From: Capronia americana
Lineage: Eukaryota; Ascomycota; Eurotiomycetes; Chaetothyriales; Herpotrichiellaceae
Direction of reading: 5' to 3'
DNA: 64,000 nucleotides
Assembly: GCA_016110215.1 (NCBI GenBank)
Contig: JADWQD010000008.1
Location: 558,001-622,000, forward strand
Below are positions 9,909 to 22,789 of this stretch, in pieces (position 1 is the first letter of the stretch; each line of letters starts with the position of its first letter). The notes beneath the pieces are model-generated. The model searched no databases and had not been told where the DNA came from. It worked only from the letters and a program-made list of their open reading frames with translations. The translations under genes and the position numbers were made by a program.

Positions 9909-10756
9909 CTGACCTCGGGGGCATAACCGTGTGGTTCGTCTGGGCGGGATCTCCTCTGCACTTAGGTTTCTGCACGTGAAGCACATGCATAGATGAGGTC
10001 AATGGTTTGGGTTCTTACCCTGTGTGCACGTCGTGATTGGTATAGAAAAGTACAGGCACTCACAGCGAATGCCTTGCATGGAATTTTGTTTCGAGTAAGC
10101 CGAGCGCGTGTCCGCGGGGAGCAAGTAACCTTCACGTTGTCTCAACATCAAGAACTGGAGCCCGACGTCCAGACAGGTGAGCAAATAAGTATCTTGTAAC
10201 GCAAAACCCGCGTGGGGATCATGTACTCTAAATTAGAACGTCAATGCCATGATCTCAATCTTCGCTCGTTAGGCAGTTTTTTGCAGCGGACAATATGCAA
10301 GCAGGATATAGCCTGTGGTCAATCACCCTCATGTTCAATCCACGTATCCAATTTGTGGTCTTTTCCAAGCCGCGAGGCACAATGCTCTTCGCTCTGACAG
10401 TAGCAGAGCCCGAAACCGAGGGAGTTACCAAATCCTCAGAGAGAAGAACGCGAAGAACTTTTGCCACACCAGGTCCTTTCCCAAGCATAAAACACATTTC
10501 AGCACTGGAGCCGATTCTCGCTCGTCTAGCATGTCTGTCGTCACCACGTAACATCTCATTGTGCCCAATCTTCCGCAAGTAATGTAGCCGTTCTTTGTGC
10601 ATGAGGGACAGACAACCGACAGTCGACAGGTTGTAGCCTTCCAGAGATTCGAAGATGTCGCTGCTGCTCACTGTAGCTTCAATTTGCAGGGCCAGCTAGC
10701 TTGTCAGCCGCATTCCAAAAAGGACTGGCCAACGTCGCATGTGACACACGTCCAGC
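9909..10756. other. Convergent intergenic spacer
   Basis: Lies between XLF (plus) and the HMT1-like gene (minus). Short frames only; nothing recognised. Confidence 0.55.
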
Positions 10757-13740
10757 TTAAGGATGTCCAGGCGGTTTCCCACCGTGCCCGTGCACCCCGT
10801 TAGCGGGCCCCGTCTGCGAACTCTCGGACTGGGCATCTCCGTCTTGATCCTGATCCTCCGCAGTCCAATTCGCCCGGAGGTGGCTGCTCTCACTGAAGTT
10901 GACTCTTTTGTGGCCACGAGTCCACTGAGACTGGTCTCGCTTCTTGGATTGCCCGAGCTCCTCCTCGCTGACACTAGCGCTGTCGGCTTCGGCTTCTTCC
11001 AATGCTCTTCTCGCTCGTGTGTGCAATTCCGCAGCCTCGGCAGCAGCCTTCTGCGCCCTCGACTGTTTCCGCCACATACTTGCATATCTGCCTCCGAGCG
11101 CGATAAGTTCTTGGTGTGTGCCGCTTTCAATCACAGTCCCGTGAGAGAGCACCAGAATTTGATCTGCATTGACAATGGTGCTGAGACGATGGGCGATGAT
11201 GAGCATCGTTCGTCCCTCGGCAAGGGAATTAAAAGACTCCTGAATCTTCTCTTCGGTCTCGGTGTCCAAAGCAGCGGTAGCCTCGTCAAGCATTGTAATG
11301 CGGGGGTTTTTGAGGAATGTTCGGGCAATGGCGACTCGTTGACGCTCTCCGCCCGAGAGGCGCACACCTCGCTCTCCCACTTTTGTGTCATAGCCATTGG
11401 GAAACTCCATGATCCGATCATGGATTGAAGCTGCCTTGCAAGCGTCGAAGATCTCTTGGTCTGTCGCATTTTGGTTGGCGTAGCGCAGGTTGTACATTAT
11501 CGACTCGTTGAACATATTGCAATCCTGCGGCACTACACCGATAAACCTCCGCAACGAGTCAATGGTGATGTCCTGAACGTTTCTCCCGTCAATCCTGATC
11601 TGGCCCGAGTCAGGGTTGTAATAGCGGAAGATCAGTCTCGAGACTGTGCTCTTTCCCCCTCCAGATTCGCCAACCAGCGCTGTTGTTGAGCCAGGCTGAC
11701 ATCGGAAGCTCAAATGGTCCAACGCAGGTCTCTGCTTGTCGTAGCTGAAGCTCACATTGTCAAAGACAATATCACCTTGACAATCCTCAAGCGTTTCCGC
11801 GCCTTCTCGGTCGACGACATGCGGTTGTTCTTTGAAGAGTTCCAACATCCTCTCGGCATTGATGAGATTCGTCTGGATGGCTCTGTAGAAGGTTCCGAAG
11901 AAGTTCAGTGGTCCTTGCAGCTGCGCCATGTAGGTGATCAAGAGAACAAATTTACCCACGGTCTGATCACCCTGCGCAACCTCAAAGGCTTCGATGAAGC
12001 AAGCGACCAACAAGGCAATCATGAAGAGCGCACCCTGCACCGTATTCATGTAGGCGAGAGTCACTTCGACCCAGTACTCGAAACCCTGCATGGTCTTAAT
12101 CGATGATCGGAACCGGTCGAACTCATAGCCCTCAGCATTGAAGTATTTGACTGTATCCCATGAGTGCAAAGAGTCATTCTTGACTGCTTCCATTTCTCGG
12201 TCGGCATTGACGTAGTTGCGGCGCAAGGTGACACGCCACGTGGCGAGTCGAATGGTGACATAGATGTACAGAAATGTCACGATCGCAACCACCAACCCCA
12301 GGTATGCGTCGAATTTGACGGTCAAGAATACGACGGCAACAATGAGGTCGAAGACCATTGGGCCCACCTGGAATGTAACCATCTCAAGAAAACTATTGAT
12401 CGAGCTTCCCTTGTTCAGAGCCGAAATCAGCTCCCCTGTCCTTTTGCCTGTATGGAATTCGGCGCTGAGACCGTGGACGTGCTCAAAAGCCGCTGTAGAG
12501 ATGGCACGATAGGAATACTGCTCCACGGGAATCCAGAGAATCGACCTGGCCGCGCTGAGAATGCCTTGGGAGCCTTGAAGCCACCTGAACAGGATATACA
12601 AGGCGATATCCAGCCACGGAGCTCGCACGCCGCGATCATCGTCCCCAGACAGAGCGTCGGTGATTTTGCCCACCATCACAGGGACGAAAACGTTGATGAC
12701 TCGCTGACCGATCATGATGATGAAGCAGGAACCTGCAAGAAGTTGCAATTTGAGTGATTTCTTGGGCCACAAGTACGGAATCAGCATGGCAAATCCTTTC
12801 AAGTAGGCATACCAGGTTATGTTGGGAACTTCAGTTGGTTTCGCCCATGCATCGACATGCTCCTTGGGCTCAGACGATGGAGCATTTTGGTGGTTGCCAT
12901 GCGCGTCACCATTAGGACGTCTCCCGGTTTCGGCATCTCCACCGAGTAACGGCGTTCTCTCATTCTCAGTGGCCGGCGTTCTATCCTTAGATCTCCGGTA
13001 GTTGATTTTGGTCGCAGCGAAGAGGATGCAGAGGCCGAGGAGGAAAACAAGTCGGCCTAGGCCGACAACGACTTCGAGTGACTCCCAGCCGGTAATGTGT
13101 TCTCTGTACTTGCCGCCCTGCTGATTGCCCACTCGAGGTTCATAGTGGGGCATGGTATATATGCGCAGGCTGGCACCTAGAATGATGGCCTCCAAGGGAA
13201 GAGCACAAAGCCAGGTGACAAAGTGCGCATTGTTGGGCGAGGGCTTGGTGTCCAGGATCGAGATGAAAACTACCAGCCAAAGGAAGGTAGAAGCGATTAC
13301 ATATATCTGGATAGTGTCAGTTGAGATACAGAGTATGAAGTCAAGTGCGCCCGACATACCACAGCGTTCTTACCAGGCCACCATTCGTCTTTGCGGTTCA
13401 GGAGAATCTCAAAAAGAAGAATGGCCGCATTGCCCAGAAACGTCAACATCACAACGACCTGGCTGATCTTAAACACGGCCTTGATCCCGGGTGGCAGGTC
13501 TTTGATGGCCGCAGCTTCCTTGACCTGATTGGCGGATCTCCGTCGAATGGGAAGTGGTCGTCCACCAGGACCTCGCATGGCTTGGATTGTGACCTTGCCA
13601 TCGTCGGGCGATGTCTTGATACCATGGTAGATGAACGCGGCGACAAAGACGACAAGAAGTATGGCCGGACTGGCTGATTTGGTCACGTTCAGCACCCTGA
13701 GAGCGGTTTGGATGGCACTCAAGTCTGGCTGAGCTTGCAT
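10757..13740 (-). CDS. hmt1: HMT1-type vacuolar ABC transporter (ABCB)
   Basis: Two exons, 13740-13360 and 13306-10757, with a 53-bp intron (donor GTATGT, acceptor CCAG), encode 976 residues. An N-terminal hydrophobic domain of about five helices (residues about 15-230) precedes one ABC transmembrane domain (about 315-615) and one nucleotide-binding domain. The latter shows Walker A GESGGGKST near 673-681, the signature LSGGERQ near 777, Walker B with the catalytic Glu in MLDEATAALD near 801, and an H-loop in IIAHRLST. This N-terminal extension plus Atm1-like core is diagnostic of the heavy-metal tolerance family, half-transporters that move glutathione or phytochelatin conjugates into the vacuole in S. 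pombe. The acidic, Gln/Ser-rich tail after the ATPase domain is lineage-specific. Substrate in this organism is inferred only from family. Confidence 0.93.
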
Positions 13741-14971
13741 ATTCCTCCAAGTGTTGCCACAAGCAAAAGGTCCGGCGAAATAAGGATGAAAAGGCCTCCC
13801 AGTATTATGGGCTCGATCTTGAGCGTCTTTCTGCCAGGCAAGAGCACAGGTCTCTCCGAGTGTGTTGCCTCCACGTCCAGGTAAAAGAGTGCGGGACCCC
13901 TCGCTTGTCAGTCTTCCTCGGTTGATGGCGAAAATTCAATCAGATTCCGATGACAACGAGACGGGTCCTATTAGATGCAATTGGTGTATTGTCGTTGAGC
14001 GAAAGACAGAAGGAGCTATTACAATAACGAAAGGGAAAGATTGCTTCGGTAGAGAATTAGCGATTGTCGACAAGTTGAGAAGTGATGTTGGAAAGTGTAA
14101 AAGATGAAGGTGCTGGCCGTATGACGACGTAAGTTGGAGAGGAGGCCTGTGGGTGGCGATCGAATTGGGGGGAAGGCGATCTGGAGGCGACAAAATTGGC
14201 CCTGCGGCTGCTGGTCCTGATGGAGTGATGGTGTGCAGTAGTCTCTCTCGTTTCTTACTGCGGGCGCCGCTCAAACTGCCCAGGTCAAACTGTAATCGAA
14301 TCGCTCATAGGGTTGGCCTTCTGCGATCGCGTTCTTGTCGCGTGATGGGAAAAAAGAAATGATTGGGCTGTGGTGTTGATCCAATACTGGCTAGCGAGCT
14401 GAGTCTGAAGCGTCAACTCTGACTGAGATGGTGTTGGGGTCTGGACGATTCAGGCGAGCGCGTCGCGATAGTGCATGTAGCGGGGACAGCTGGTCTCGAT
14501 CCTGGATGCACTGCAGTTGGCTTAGGCCCCAGGGGAAGTGCGGGACAAGGCAGTGGACGGCAGCTAAAAGGTGTCACTGGACATGTGAGAATCCATGTCC
14601 CGTGCCTAGTGCAAAGTCCGTGGTACGTACCTGGTGACCTTCCACCACAGCTGTGAGAAATACAAATGTCAAAGGTCAGATGTCAGGTGCGAAGTGCGGG
14701 GAGTTCCAGAAGAATGCCGTCTTCAGTGTGGTGATACGGAAGACAGAAAAAGGTGAGTTCGGGAGAGACAGACAATGAAGATGTTGTGGAAACAGGAAGG
14801 GTGCAGTAAGTGGCCGTGAGCTCAACACTGGCGCATGTGGGAATCACACTGGCTGTCACAACCGGTCTGGTTTGACAGGCAGGAAGAGGAGGGAGGAAGT
14901 TTGCGGTGCCGATGGAAGCAGCGAAGGAAATATAGAGATTTGAACAAACAGTTGCCCATGGTACGGGAGGA
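13741..14971. other. Intergenic region upstream of the HMT1-like gene
   Basis: Promoter and leader of the HMT1-like gene. Open frames here are short and unlike proteins; no RNA gene or repeat was recognised. Confidence 0.5.
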
Positions 14972-15440
14972 TCAGGCAAGTGCTAGGTACCTAGGTACAT
15001 GTCTCCTGATAGTAGCATCGTTTGGCTCGACGCCGCATCGGGAATTGCGTCGCATCATCTCGAGTTGGCGACTTGATTTTGGGCAATTTAAGAGCGGGTG
15101 AAGGAGAACTGAAGCAAATGGGAACGGATGTAAGAAGCATGAAAGAGGTCGAAATTCGCTCACCGCCGAAGAGTTCGTCAGAAACGGGATGCGAGTAGCC
15201 ACAGTAGCCGCTGCCACCTGTCGATTTAGCGATGACAAGCTGCGAATAGTGCGGCCCGCTGATGGTAACTTCATGCCCAATCCCAAGCGACTCGTCCAGA
15301 CGTACATCTGGCTTGTATAGCCCCTGGTCGACGTCGCTGCTGCCGGCACTAGCTCTACCAACCCGGCAGGATGGATAATACCTGGAAAGGGGATAGTCCA
15401 TGTGTCCTCCCAACAGAGGTGGCAGACTGCCGACCAGCAT
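14972..15440 (-). CDS. Possible small two-exon gene, hypothetical
   Basis: A tentative model of 137 residues: exon 1 15440-15164, intron 15163-15109 (donor GTGAGC, acceptor CAG), exon 2 15108-14972. Frames join cleanly across a 55-bp intron, and the encoded residues around HEVTISGPHYSQLVIAKSTG look protein-like. No family is recognised and no branch site is convincing. The segment could equally be the upstream region of the Rtc1 gene on the other strand. Real 5' exons may be missing. Confidence 0.25.
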
Positions 15441-15959
15441 TGGACCAAGATAAGTGTTGAGGCAGCTAATCAGTATCCCTATGGGCGAGAGTTGGGCCCA
15501 AACGAGTAAAGAGACAAGTAGCGGCGCAGTTGCTGAGTCTGAGAGCGGAAGGCATTTCACCGGCGAGCATTAACTGAACCCTGCCGCCAAACGTCTGGGT
15601 TATGCGTGCCTAGGTAATCGCCTAGTTGAGTTATTAAGGGCTGCAGCAAGCGTCCCGCATCCCCGGACATCGAAGCCTCGCCAGCGCAGTCAGGCCTGTG
15701 CTCCACTCGCTCTGACGTCCAGCCTTGCAAGCCAGTCGCGCTGCTCCATTTCCCAATTCCATCCTTTCTCCCATGCTGCTTCGTTGCCCTTTTTATGGTG
15801 CATGTCTATCTGTGACTTGGTGTGCAGCTACCTTGCAGGACCGCAAAGTCTGGCACTCGATATCCGTTCCAATGATGGCGCGTGCCGATGGCCACCGTCG
15901 CAGCCCCGTCGTCATCAATCATCCTCACTTCCGGTAGATGTCGTTGAAACGGTAAGAAC
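15441..15959. other. Upstream region of the Rtc1 gene
   Basis: Probable promoter and 5' leader, with pyrimidine-rich stretches just before 15960. No other feature seen. Confidence 0.45.
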
Positions 15960-18900
15960 ATGTCTGACCCCTCCAACTCTCAGTCTCAAAATCTTGTCCC
16001 TCCACCAGCACCTCCCCTACCGCCGGGCCGCCTCGGCCAATTGCAAAGAATCATTGCACCGTGGGGCAAGCATATTGGTTCCAAAGCACATGGCAGCCCA
16101 GCGCAGGGCGAGAGAGACGGTGGCTTGGGTCGAATCAGCGGCATCCACACGTACAGGTATGAAAGGCTGCTTGCTAGGTGTCGCGGCGTTGACTGACAAG
16201 CACCATGACCAGCCCGCACTCGTCTCGGACCGTAACCCATCGCACCGGCATCCCTATCGCCGCCATAGACATCAACAAGAGCAAGACTCATGCCATCTTG
16301 GCCGGGAAAGAAATCCTCAAGACAGTTCGGATCCACGATGGCAAGATCACCGAAGACTTCAATCTCCGGGCGTCCATCAGCTCCTATGCATCGGCACATA
16401 TCTCTGCCCATTCAGACAGCGCCGAGAAGCGCAGGGAGTACCTTCCCGCAAGAGACGTCAAGTGGTCGATGGGGCATTGGGAGCATATCGTTGCGACGGC
16501 TGGCACGAATGGCCGTATTGCACTGTACGACCTGAACGCTCCAAGCGCAAAGACTGAATGGGCCTGGCTACATGAGCACACTGGACAGATCAACAAGCTA
16601 GACATCGATCCGCATGCCGGCTATCTGTTACTGTCCGCGAGCCAAGATAAGTCGGTCAGGCTGTGGGACTTGAGGGCCCCCAAGCCAGAGAAGTCCCGCA
16701 CAAGGTTTGAGGTCCGAAGTGCAGTTCGAGACGTGTGCTGGTCCCCCGTGGAGCCTTTTGACTTCGCCGTCTGCGCCGACGGCGGGTTTGTGCAAAAATG
16801 GGATGCTCGTGCGCCTATGTTACCCAAGCTAAGCATCAACGCGCATGAGAAGGCCTGTTATTCTCTTGAATATCATCCAGACGGCCGCCATGTCATCTCC
16901 GGAGGCTTTGACAAGTACATCCGCGTGTGGGATTTTGAGAGTGACAAGAAACGCCAGAAACCCGTCCGTCAGCTCAAAGCCCCTCATGCCATCAAGAATA
17001 TCAGGTGGCGGCCTGCTTGTAGTATCTTGGAGTCCGAGGAAACGAACTTATGGCAGAGTACCCAGGTTGCTGTCTCCTATTACCATGATGACCCCCGGGT
17101 GCACATCTGGGATCTTCGACGACCATGGTTGCCGTTTCGTGAACTCGATGAATACACCTCGCCGGCTAATGACCTTTTGTGGGCAGACAAGGATCTTCTG
17201 TGGACGGTTGCCGACGACGGCATCTTCACCCAGTGGGATGTCAGACATAACACACCCTTGTATAACCAACTCGCTCCGTGTACTTCGCAGTTTGTTCCCG
17301 ATGGCCGGTACTACAGCTTCTCAGAGGACAGAGAAATGCGACATGCAACTTCTCACGGGGATACTGCAGTCGGCTTCCTGAGCGTCCCGCGAGACAAGTT
17401 GAGCAGTGGTGATGACGGCTTGGCAAGCAGAAGTCTGACTGACGACGAGGGTGGGCTTGAGACGACAGGGGGGACGAGCGCTCGTCGCCACGAAACTACA
17501 GCGATACCCTCGAGGTCAAACAAGTCTCAGACAAACAGCCCGCCGTCAATGGATCAAAAGCCGCCGATCCTGTCACTTGACGAAGCCATCCTGACCCGTC
17601 CGGACTTGTTCAACAACGATCAAGTTGGCACTGATGGGTACGTGCCAGGTGTGGCGGCTGAGGCAGAAGTCGTGGGATATTTGGCCTCACACTATGCCAC
17701 CCCGGCGACAGCCGAAACGAACTCATCCTCCCCAGACACGATTCTCCACCACCTGCAGGACGTTTTTCATCAAAACGCAGCAGCCTGCGACATGGTTGGC
17801 ATGCACCGTACGGCACAGACTTGGCGTATTCTAGGCACGGTGATTGTCCCGGAACTGAAAGATTGGGCAGATGCCAACCGTGCCGGTCGCCGAGCTGACG
17901 CTGCTCGAAGAAAGGAAACGTTGGAAAGCTTCCGATCGGGCGCGCGCCGCCCTGGCCTTTCACCACTTGCTGGTCTTCCGGACCGAGGACACAACTCACA
18001 TTACGACAGTAAAGGTCACAAACTGATCAGCAGCCTGTTCAGAGGTGTTGCTGAAGGCGATCGTCTGCGGGCTGGTCTTGATGTTGACAGCACCTCGAAT
18101 ATGACCACGCCCCTAGCCAAACCGCTGCCGAATTCACCCCCAACTGATGACAAGAAATGGGCTCAAGCCAACATCGAGGACAGACTAGATAACCTTCCAC
18201 CACTACCTCCTTCAGTACTAAGCTCACACTCCACGGCGGCTGCTGCTGCTCGAGCTTTGATGAACTCGCCAGATCAGGTTACAAGATTGGACACGGCCTC
18301 ACCTGGACTGCATAAATCCACGGAGGCTGCCAAGAAGCCATCAGAGACTACCGGGGCGCTTGTGTCCCCAGTCAAACGGCCGAAATCCGATTCGCTAGTA
18401 GACCAGAAGCATGTGCCAGGTCAGAAAAGATCTCAGGAGGACCGAAGAGCAGCATTACGGGATTATCGTGCTCAGGCTCGGCCCATACTGAGTTTGGGTG
18501 ACCCAATACACAAGGGAGCTTCCGAGCCCAGACATGACTCTGCAGAGAGTTTTCCCATGTTCTCTGTATCGACAGACAGCTCGCAGAAAGTGCAGTCTGT
18601 CGGGCGGTCCCTGGAATCTCCACGCGGTACGGGCAAGGCGTCTTTGCGGCGTCAACCGAGCGATCTTAGCTCGGACAATGATGATGATTTTGACGGAACA
18701 TACTCTGATCGCTCTGTTGATCGGTCACACGTGAATCGGAGAGCGACTGCTACGTCTGCCGAGCCCTCACCTGGTGTCTCTGCGATTGAGCCACCGCTAC
18801 AAATGAGATTCGGGCTCGATGGACAGACCTCTTCTTCGGAGGAGAAAAGTACCTGGCGTGCTCCTAGAGAGGACAGAGACAACTGGCACGCAAACCGGGA

Positions 18901-20188
18901 GCATGAGCTCATCCTCCCATCACAGCTAGACACGGCGGTATCATCGTCACCAGACATCTTTCATTTCGAGGCAGGCGCCTCAGTGCCCAAGCCGAGAATT
19001 CACACCTCAAACCCTATTCGGTCCGAGCCTTCGCGTGATAATGACGACGAAAGCACCCAAGCGAACGGGGTCGGGCTATTGAAGAGTTTGTCGCTGGACG
19101 AGTTGGACTGCGCGACATACTTGCCCCAAGATTTCCGCCCTATCGACCTGTCCAAGTACGAGCCAAAAAGACCATTTGCATGGTCGTCACTTCCATTGAT
19201 ATGTCAATGCATATCCTTCGATCTGGAGAGCGGGATTGCACATGCGCAATTTTCGGCCCACCTCCTAATGCACGTGCACCAGTACTTTTTTCACCCAAGC
19301 TTTCGCAACATGAAGAGAGTACCAGGCAGAGCTGTGGACAATCTCGCAGACAGATTGATGACCCCGCAACTTGGACATCGGGTCATCGGCAGTATCTTCG
19401 AACGCCATTTGTTATTTCTGACGCAGATGGAGCTCTTCGAACCTGCGGCACTGTTGAGAAAAATGTGTGTGGAGTTTGAATACCCTCAGATCTATCAGCC
19501 AGCATCGGGGGGCAAACGGGCTGCCAGCGGTCTCCCCAGCGGAGATGGAAGTACACTGTCGGTCGTTTGTAGCGACTGCCAGGCACCACTGTCAGCAGGA
19601 AGAAACACGTGTGAGCGGTGTCGGCGGGTAAGGGCAGTGTGTCCGATTTGCGAGTCGCTAGAGGAAGGCTATAAAAAAGGTCCGGATACGAACATGGCCA
19701 CCAAAACCCCGCTTTGGGGCCAAAAGAACAGTATGTGGATGTGCTGCCAAGCCTGCGGCCATTCTGGTCATGTCCGGTGCTTGATGGAGTGGTTCAGCCA
19801 ACATTCCAGTGAAGGGAGATGTCCGACGCCAGGCTGCGGCTGCGACTGTGGCCCCGGTCTGACACGAGAACACCGCATCGAGCAGCAAATCAAACGAGAG
19901 GACGAAGTCAAGCTTATCCGGGGCACGAGTCCAGGGCACAACACCAGCGGCTCAACCAAGCGAGATCCTTTGAAGGCAGCGCCTAGCCCTGCGGTTGACA
20001 AGGCGAGGGCAGCTCTCCGAAACAGTTTTGCAGCGGAGCGGACAACGCAAAGCGGTGACGAGCGGAGTTTGCCCGGCAGGAGAGCCAGCGGTCGAGGGCG
20101 CACATCGGGATTTAGTAGCTCACGAAAAAGCGTTCGGCTCGTTACTCCAGGTGAAGAGGAAGATGTACATTCACAGTCCAAGTCATGA
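15960..20188 (+). CDS. RTC1: Rtc1/Sea2 (WDR24-type) SEA/GATOR2 subunit
   Basis: Exon 1 is 15960-16156 and exon 2 16213-20188, with a 56-bp intron (GTATGA...CCAG); 1,390 residues. After a Pro-rich start comes a WD40 propeller of about 400 residues, with repeats such as RLWDLRAPKPEKS, WSPVEPFDFAVCADGGFVQKWD and GGFDKYIRVWDFESD. A long low-complexity Ser/Pro linker and a helical region follow. The C terminus (about 1185-1280) is a Cys/His zinc module of the WDR24 RING type (CSDCQ, CERCR, CPIC, CCQACGHSGHVRC, CPTPGCGCDC). Yeast Rtc1/Sea2 is part of the SEA complex at the vacuole, where its GATOR2-like arm relays amino-acid supply to TORC1. Domain order and length match the family well. Confidence 0.93.
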
Positions 20189-20849
20189 GGGCAGAGAACA
20201 ATGCTCCTCGAGATCTCTTCTGAGTTGTGCCACGGATCGGATATCTTGATCTGCCCAGTCGCAAGGTGTGATTATCGAAGCTTCCGCCTCATCGATCCGG
20301 TCATCGCTTGTTGCCCAGTCCAAGTCCAAACTCAAGGCAGTCAGCTCACGGCAGGCTGCAGATTATATTAGGTGCTGCAGAGATTGGACGTCGAAGGCAG
20401 CCTCATCGGTCTCTGCGAGAGCACGAAGCGCAGACTTGGCTTGGGCAGGTGGAAGGAGGGTGCGAAGTGCTGACCGGACAGGCTGGAGCGGGAGAGATGA
20501 GAGTGGGTGGAATCATCGGGATGGTGTTCAGCTCTGGTGGATCAGCACGAGCTGGCCTGCATTGTTGGCCTGCATTAGCTTGAATAGCTCGCCCTCTGCA
20601 TTTGGAAGCGGTTGAAGGGCCAAGGATAAGAGTTGTGACTTTGACATGATGCAGTGGGGGCGTTGACTGACACGACAGCACGAACTGCCAACTCGGATCA
20701 TGGATAGTGTAGCATTAATGTAACAAGAGCACTATGATTGATAGACATGACACGCATTTGGAGCGGCAATCCTTTCATGGTGAAGTTGTTGACTGGTTGA
20801 GCTACAGAAGCCGACTTTGCATTCGGACCCGTGAGGGGTTGTTGATCGC

Positions 20850-20926
20850 TTGTGAGGTGTTTGTGAGGTGCCTCTAAGGTGCGTGTAAGGTGCGTGTGAG
20901 GTGCGTGTGAGGTGCATGTGATGTGA
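20850..20926. repeat. Short G/T-rich tandem repeat
   Basis: Imperfect 10-11 bp units of the type AGGTGCGTGTG, about seven in a row, with small substitutions in each. A minisatellite-like tract with no coding support. Confidence 0.75.
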
Positions 20927-22134
20927 CTCGGTGTGTGACTGCTTGCAATGTTACTCAACCTTGCTGTGCTTGTTGATCTTATCCCACCGTGCCTGTCAAT
21001 CTTTTCCAACTGATACGGAGTACTCGTAGCTCACCCGGTCGTACCCCTGCTACTGTACCTTGCTAAACCAACGCCATTGACGTGAAATCACCAAGTTGCA
21101 TAGCTCATTGCCTCATCGGATCATTCTGCACCTCACACGATTTGGGTTCTTCCTGCTTCTTGCCGAAGGTTACTTGATTCCCTCGATCGGCACAACTTCG
21201 CAGGTAAGCCAGCCACGAGCTTGAATACCCTCTCGCAAAGTCCCTTCCATCTCGATGAACAGGCCGCCAATCAAGACATCAGAGCCTAGCCAGAATTCAT
21301 CTTGATACTTTTTCCACCTGACGCTGCGGGACTTGCGGCTGACGTGCGTCGGGTCACGAAGACGGGCAATCCATCATTCGTGGGCAAAGTCAAACTAAGC
21401 TTTTTACAGAGCTCAGCCAAGGCATGAGGCCGACTAGGCTGCCCTTGTCGCAAGCGATGTCCGTGGCCAGGGGTCAAGGCAACAAAAACCCACGCTCGAG
21501 TGGCGGGGTAAGCCAATGATCACGCAGCAGCGTCCGAGGATAGCAACATCCAGTGCCGTGCCCCAACCTCGAACCGTCTAGGGCCCCTGCTAGGGCTCCA
21601 GCCTTCCTCTTGCGCCTCCGCCATCAGCACCATGTTCACGGAATCCTTCAGGTCTTCGTATCTTCGCCTCATCCGGTATAACGCTGCCCAAGCTGACAGG
21701 TCCTGCGCCCAATTGGCAGCTCACCTCAGACCAATGCCAGAGACTGTTCCTGGATCCGGCCTAACACGTCATCCCACTCGCCGGACAATTGTTGCGTCCT
21801 AAGCAAAGCAAGGCAAGAGCTTGGAAACCTTAACGCTAACAGAGCAGGCCTGACAGGTTCCAGCCGCGACGCCGACCATGTTCAGGGAAACCGACCAGTG
21901 ACGAAGGCGCAGCAGAGCTTAGCACGCCTGCCACTTGCTATTCCTATCTCGATCCAGATGATCCAGCAAAAAGCTATGCGAGGCAGCCAGCCTACAGCTG
22001 CGTGGCCGAACGCATAAAGCACCTGGCCTCCCACGCCTCAGAAGCATTTCTCTCACTCAGATCATCAGTTCAGCTCTCCACCACAGCAATATCACTTTCA
22101 TTTACAAACAAGGCCACTCGTTGTCCTCGCGAAG

Positions 22135-22141
22135 TATATAA
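22135..22141 (+). promoter_or_regulatory. TATA box of the secreted NTF2-like gene
   Basis: TATATAA lies about 85 bp upstream of the ATG at 22226, followed by a C/A-rich leader typical of well-expressed fungal genes. Confidence 0.5.
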
Positions 22142-22225
22142 TACATACCACCAACACCAGGCACAGCCTCATTAATCCAACACAAAGTCTATCTTTTCAG
22201 ACAACACCAAAGTCACCACATCACA

Positions 22226-22789
22226 ATGCGTTTCTCAACCGTCGTCGCTCCAGTCACCTTGGCCGCTCTCGCCTCCGCCGCCCCAGCCCTCAAGGCCCGC
22301 GGATATGATGGTGGCCCGACGTGCATTCCCTACGATGTCGCCATCGCCATTGAAACCACTTGGATCTCCACCCTGACCAACTACGATGAGGCGACGGCCG
22401 AGAACCTGCTGTACCCTCAGCTCGTCGATACTTCCGACTCGATCAACTACATCGCCGGTATCCCGCTTGGTGGCCCGACCTTCCCGTCTGCCCAGGCATA
22501 CGAGCAAGGGCAGGGCTCTCAGCCCGCCATCGGTGTCACCGTCTTGGGCACCGATGCCATCACCTGCGACGGTGTCATTGCCCTCCGATGGGTCGGCCAG
22601 GTCGGCCTGAACACCTATCCCGCCCAGGGTATCACGATCTTGAAGGCCATCAAGGTGGGCGACGCAGCAGTCGTTGGCCCCACCGGCTGGCAGCTCGCCG
22701 AGATCCACACCGAGTTCAACTCGGCCGCCTGGATCGTTGACATTGGTGGCTCTTGCCCTCCTCCCCCTCCTCCCCCAAGCTCTGCTTAA
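22226..22789 (+). CDS. Secreted NTF2-like domain protein
   Basis: A single exon of 187 residues. A signal peptide (MRFSTVVAPVTLAALASAAPA) is followed by a short LKAR pro-stretch. The body (about 30-170) has the pattern of the fungal secreted NTF2-like family: an early Cys, a helix with AIAIETTWISTLTNYD, then alternating strands. Three Cys residues (about 32, 113 and 175) are visible, which would leave one unpaired. The C terminus is a run of eight prolines followed by SSA. Family members are small extracellular proteins of unknown function, some being allergens or induced during host contact. Codon choice is strongly biased to C-ending codons, suggesting high expression. Confidence 0.75.
   Translation: MRFSTVVAPVTLAALASAAPALKARGYDGGPTCIPYDVAIAIETTWISTLTNYDEATAENLLYPQLVDTSDSINYIAGIPLGGPTFPSAQAYEQGQGSQPAIGVTVLGTDAITCDGVIALRWVGQVGLNTYPAQGITILKAIKVGDAAVVGPTGWQLAEIHTEFNSAAWIVDIGGSCPPPPPPPSSA

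Larger units (their letters stand above)
20189..22225. other. Two-kilobase intergenic region
   Basis: No gene is supported. It contains a short tandem repeat (20850-20926) and a TACGGAGTAC word near 21014. The last 250 bp are C/A-rich with a TATATAA at about 22135, evidently the promoter and leader of the secreted protein at 22226. Confidence 0.55.

Noticed and set aside
8864..9961. 365-codon minus-strand open frame
   Set aside because: It is the antisense shadow of the low-complexity Ser/Pro/acidic tail of XLF; its Ser-run composition comes from the opposite-strand codons.
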